Positions 5,553-8,026 of a DNA stretch of 8,026 nt are shown here, piece after piece (the first letter of the stretch is position 1; the number at the start of each line of letters is the position of its first letter). This DNA is from Candidatus Aminicenantota bacterium (GTDB taxonomy: Bacteria > Acidobacteriota > Aminicenantia > Aminicenantales > Aminicenantaceae), in contig DAOWCB010000048.1 of assembly GCA_030633795.1 (NCBI GenBank), positions 1 to 8,026 of the forward strand, given 5' to 3'. Under the pieces are notes generated by a model, which worked only from the letters and a program-made list of their open reading frames with translations, did no database searches and was not told the origin of the DNA. Position numbers and translations under genes: made by a program.

Positions 5553-6671
5553 TCAAACGACTCTCAAGAGTTTGGCTCCCTTTTTCTTCGCCAATTCCTC
5601 ATATAAATCGATTGCTTTGGAAGCCATGGATTCTACTGAAAACTTTTGATGCACATCTTCATACCCCCTCTGTCCCAGTCGATGGGCCAGTTCTCTGTCC
5701 TCATACATCTTGAGTATGGCTTTAGCTAGAGACTTGGGCCTTTGAGGCGGCACCACTAACCCGGTCTTCTGATGATCGACCACTTCCTGGATCCCGCCTA
5801 CCCGCGTGGCCACGACCGGCAGACGACAAGCCATGGCATCCATGACGATGCTGCCAAGGCCCTTATGATCGGAGGAGAGGACAAAAACATCCAGGGAATT
5901 GAGGATTTGTGGGATGTCCTCCCGAAATCCCAAAAAGAACACCATCTCCTCTCCCTGGATTTCTTTCACTTTTTTGTTCAATTCCAGCTGCAATGGGCCT
6001 TCTCCCACGATGATGATTTTGATTTTGGGAGTGCTCTCTCTCAAATGTTTGGAAGTCTGGATCAAACACTTGTATCCCTTGTCATCGGAAAGTTGCGTCA
6101 CAATGCCGACCAGAAAATCATCGGGGGCGAAAGAAAGCTCACGCCGGAGATAATCTTTCGAAGTCTTGTCCTCATGCGGAGCGAAATCAATCCCGTCCGG
6201 AATGACATGGATCAGTTTCACATCTATTCCACCCTCCACAAGCACGTTTTTCACGCCTTCAGAAATCGCAATAATAGCATCGACATTTTTGGTGTATTTT
6301 CGCCTGGACAACACATCCTTTTTCAAAGGAAAATCGACCCGCGTAGAAATCACTTTTATCGGAACCTTTGCCAGAGAAGCCGCTGCGGATCCGACCGCTA
6401 CAGAGTGGGCATCGTGGAAATTTACCAGCCTGCATTTTTTCCTTTTCATCGCCAGGGAAAGCCGTAGGATGGATAAGGCATCTGCCTTGCTCGATATTTT
6501 CAGCGGAAGAACAGGTAGCCCTGCATCGGACGCTTTTTGGCAGAGGGGACTTCCAGGCTGGACGACGAACTGGAAGGAATATCCGTTGCGCTTCAACTCT
6601 TTAGCTAAGAAAAAAGATTGCTGCTGCCCCCCCCTCCATTCTTTGCCCGCGTCAATTTGGAAAAGGCTCAA
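5553..6671 (-). CDS. GT4-family (GT-B fold) glycosyltransferase
   Basis: This 372-aa protein transfers a sugar from an activated donor, probably to a cell-surface glycan or lipid at the inner face of the membrane. The N-terminal acceptor domain begins FQIDAGKEWRGGQQQ, the glycine-rich entry loop. The C-terminal donor domain shows VGIVTQLSDDKG (188-199), IIIVGEGPL (219-227), FLGFREDIPQIL (246-257) and GLGSIVMDAMACRLPVVAT (271-289). The usual E-x7-E/D motif reads K270-x7-D278, so the first acid is missing. The start is TTG 6671: AGGAG lies six bases upstream, a stop codon sits just before it in frame, and the next ATG would remove the GGQQ loop. It overlaps the end of the GT2 gene by 20 bases. 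Acceptor and donor are unknown; lipopolysaccharide-core or similar synthesis is inferred from the GT2 neighbour. Confidence 0.9.
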   Translation of the reverse strand: MSLFQIDAGKEWRGGQQQSFFLAKELKRNGYSFQFVVQPGSPLCQKASDAGLPVLPLKISSKADALSILRLSLAMKRKKCRLVNFHDAHSVAVGSAAASLAKVPIKVISTRVDFPLKKDVLSRRKYTKNVDAIIAISEGVKNVLVEGGIDVKLIHVIPDGIDFAPHEDKTSKDYLRRELSFAPDDFLVGIVTQLSDDKGYKCLIQTSKHLRESTPKIKIIIVGEGPLQLELNKKVKEIQGEEMVFFLGFREDIPQILNSLDVFVLSSDHKGLGSIVMDAMACRLPVVATRVGGIQEVVDHQKTGLVVPPQRPKSLAKAILKMYEDRELAHRLGQRGYEDVHQKFSVESMASKAIDLYEELAKKKGAKLLRVV

Positions 6672-7425
6672 TTCTTTCTCCTATTTTCCAGATCTCCTTG
6701 AGCTTGGCATAGATGACAAAACCCGTGTATCCGTCCAGCAAAGAAATAACAAACCCCGCAAATCCATCCAGAAAACCTGCTTTTAAAAAATAAGATTTCA
6801 CAAACCGAAAATAGGGGAGAAAAGCAAGATGATACCAGTGGCATTTTTTGTTTTTAGCGTACAGCTTTTGGGCCCCGAGGTCGGAAAAGGTATTGATTCT
6901 CCTCATGTGATCGGCGATATTTCTGTAAGTGAAATGGTAAAGAGGCCCAGAGAATCCTTTGATCTCTCCTTCGATCACCAAATCCTCATGCACAAACTCC
7001 CCTTCCCAACGGGCCTTGTCATTCCGGAAGAGGCGGATTTTGCGGTTGGGATACCAAACCGTGTGGCGGATCCAACGGCCGAGGTAAAAAACCTGGCGGG
7101 GCATAGAAAAACCGGAACACTCAGGCTCCTGGCTTTTAAGACTTGTGATCTCGTCTCCTAACTTAGGGGAGAGTCTTTCATCGGCATCCAGAGAAAGAAT
7201 CCATGGAAACTGAGTTTTGCTATTGGCAAAATTCTTCTGGTCCGCAAAGTTGGTCCATTTTCGTAGGAACACACGATCAGTATACTTTTTGGCCAGCTTT
7301 ACCGTATCATCATCGCTGTATCTGTCTACCACGATGATCTCATCGGCAATCCCGGCTAGGCTTTTCAGAGCCGGCTCGAGGCGTTTTTCCTCATTGTAGG
7401 TAATGATGACTGCTGATATCTGCAT
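6652..7425 (-). CDS. GT2-family glycosyltransferase, WaaE/KdtX-like
   Basis: This 257-aa protein has a GT-A catalytic domain at its N-terminus: AVIITYNEEKRLEPAL (5-20), DEIIVVDRYSDDDT (28-41), and the metal-binding LDADE (79-83). WEGEFVHE (140-147) follows, with the acidic and histidine residues expected near the acceptor site. The C-terminal part from about 197 (HWYHLAFLPYFRFVKSYF, GFAGFVISLLDGYTGFVIYA) is aromatic and hydrophobic, as in the WaaE/KdtX group that adds glucose to lipopolysaccharide core heptose, and suggests membrane association. I chose ATG 7425 because MQISAVIITYNEE is the canonical beginning; an upstream ATG at 7482 would add 19 unconserved residues. Neither start has a good ribosome site. 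Its last 20 bases overlap the GT4 gene, so the two are coupled. Substrate specificity is not determined. Confidence 0.9.
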   Translation of the reverse strand: MQISAVIITYNEEKRLEPALKSLAGIADEIIVVDRYSDDDTVKLAKKYTDRVFLRKWTNFADQKNFANSKTQFPWILSLDADERLSPKLGDEITSLKSQEPECSGFSMPRQVFYLGRWIRHTVWYPNRKIRLFRNDKARWEGEFVHEDLVIEGEIKGFSGPLYHFTYRNIADHMRRINTFSDLGAQKLYAKNKKCHWYHLAFLPYFRFVKSYFLKAGFLDGFAGFVISLLDGYTGFVIYAKLKEIWKIGERIEPFPN

Positions 7426-7560
7426 TGTTTTTATGATATCACATCTTTTGCATCGGATTAAAGCAAGATACTTGCATGACAATTATTTAAAGACTAATGG
7501 TTCTCTTCCAGGATGCACTGTTAACCATCCTGTATCCGTGATCCAAACACCACATCACAG

Positions 7561-7582
7561 TTCCCTTGAAATAATAAGGGAA
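7561..7582. other. Hairpin downstream of tsaD, possible weak terminator
   Basis: TTCCCTT (7561-7567) pairs with AAGGGAA (7576-7582) around an eight-base loop, 15 bases after the tsaD stop on the minus strand. No run of T follows in either direction, so it is not a classic intrinsic terminator. It may be a processing or pausing site between tsaD and the GT2 gene. The rest of the 7426-7596 gap holds two shorter inverted repeats and no convincing promoter. Confidence 0.35.
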
Positions 7583-7596
7583 AGGGGAAGGAGCGC

Positions 7597-8026
7597 TCAC
7601 ATTCTGGGATAAGCATTGAGATCCAAAAAAAAAGGCTCAGTCCCAAAGGTGCTGACTTTCTCAGCAGCCAGTGCAGCGACCATAGCGGCATTATCCGTGC
7701 AGAGTTCCGGAGATGGAATAAAGGATGGAAGTTGAATCTTTCGGGCAAAACTGGCGAAATCTCTTCTCAACTTCTTGTTTCGGGCAACACCCCCACACAG
7801 GATGAGTGAGCAGGGTTTGAAATGCTTGACTGCCCGGTTTATGTTGGCAAGCAACGCCCTGATCACAGCCTTTTCAAAACTCGCTAAAAAATCCAAAAAA
7901 GATGGGTGGGATCTGGTTAGCTGATTCTGTTTAATCATTCTCAAGGCAGCTGTTTTGAGGCCGCTGAAACTGAAGTCCATGCTCTTGTCTGTCATGCGAG
8001 GGAGAGCAAAATCAAATTTCCGGGAA
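7597..8026 (-). CDS. tsaD: tRNA N6-adenosine threonylcarbamoyltransferase, C-terminal part, cut by the window edge
   Basis: TsaD transfers the threonylcarbamoyl group to A37 of ANN-decoding tRNAs, giving t6A, together with TsaB and TsaE in the cytosol. The 142 C-terminal residues present show the diagnostic motifs: the MDFSFSGLKTA segment, ILCGGVARNKKLR (glycine-rich nucleotide/metal site), and CTDNAAMVAAL, where the D is the expected metal ligand. The family is about 340 aa, so some 200 N-terminal residues lie beyond the right edge. The reading frame stays open to the edge, so the ATG at 7995 is internal and not a start. A run of nine A on the plus strand lies within the gene near its end, a spot prone to sequencing error, but the frame is intact. 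It is the most upstream gene of the leftward set here. Confidence 0.96.
   Translation of the reverse strand, partial: SRKFDFALPRMTDKSMDFSFSGLKTAALRMIKQNQLTRSHPSFLDFLASFEKAVIRALLANINRAVKHFKPCSLILCGGVARNKKLRRDFASFARKIQLPSFIPSPELCTDNAAMVAALAAEKVSTFGTEPFFLDLNAYPRM

Noticed and set aside
5772..6467. Plus-strand 231-codon frame
   Set aside because: It is antisense to a GT4 gene with intact conserved motifs, and its composition is not protein-like.
7521..7562. Minus-strand reading CDVVFGSRIQDG, like a fragment of a dolichol-phosphate mannosyltransferase-type GT2
   Set aside because: Only twelve residues, at the tail of a frame that overlaps tsaD out of phase; no further motif follows.
7403..7612. 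Plus-strand 69-codon frame crossing the tsaD-GT2 gap
   Set aside because: It begins inside the GT2 gene and ends inside tsaD on the opposite strand, has no ribosome site and no recognisable domain.

Overview
The window is a compact bacterial chromosomal segment. It has standard bacterial start and stop codons, clear Shine-Dalgarno sites, overlapping genes, housekeeping genes at both edges, and no mobile elements, tRNA, rRNA or CRISPR. Three proteins carry Sec-type signal peptides. An ECF sigma / zinc anti-sigma pair with a HEAT-like C-terminus, followed by an exported DUF4097-type protein, is a combination I associate with Acidobacteriota-like and candidate-phylum bacteria such as Aminicenantes. 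That placement is a low-confidence impression, not something the sequence proves.

Left part (1-2853). The 5' end of purM (purine synthesis) is read leftward from a good sigma-70-type promoter. Diverging from it is a rightward three-gene operon: an ECF sigma factor, a membrane-anchored zinc-finger anti-sigma factor that overlaps it by four bases (ATGA), and a secreted DUF4097-like beta-repeat protein. The operon ends at a strong intrinsic terminator. The likely logic is an envelope-sensing switch: the membrane anti-sigma holds the sigma factor until a signal arrives, and the exported protein is a target or partner. A candidate ECF-type promoter lies so close to the annotated sigma start that an internal GTG 30 bases downstream, with its own ribosome site, may be the real start. 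An 18-codon mini-ORF sits between the anti-sigma and DUF4097 genes.

Middle (2982-4320, leftward). Two adjacent genes encode secreted proteins, each with a GerW/YtfJ-like glycine-rich domain. The upstream one is short (129 aa). The downstream one is fused to a TPR region (312 aa). They are 10 bases apart and probably cotranscribed.

Right part (4425-8026, leftward). The order of transcription is tsaD (C-terminal part only), a GT2 glycosyltransferase, a GT4 glycosyltransferase starting at TTG inside the GT2 gene, and a MenC/N-acylamino-acid racemase-type enolase-superfamily enzyme. The two glycosyltransferases probably work on a cell-surface glycan such as a lipopolysaccharide core. tsaD belongs to the universal tRNA t6A pathway. 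The MenC-like gene has no menaquinone genes beside it here.

There is no stretch of more than about 210 bases without a gene. The gaps at 268-473, 2796-2981, 4321-4424 and 7426-7596 are described under features or findings. The most unusual items are the secreted GerW pair with its TPR fusion, the DUF4097-like mini-ORF, and the sigma-factor start/promoter arrangement.
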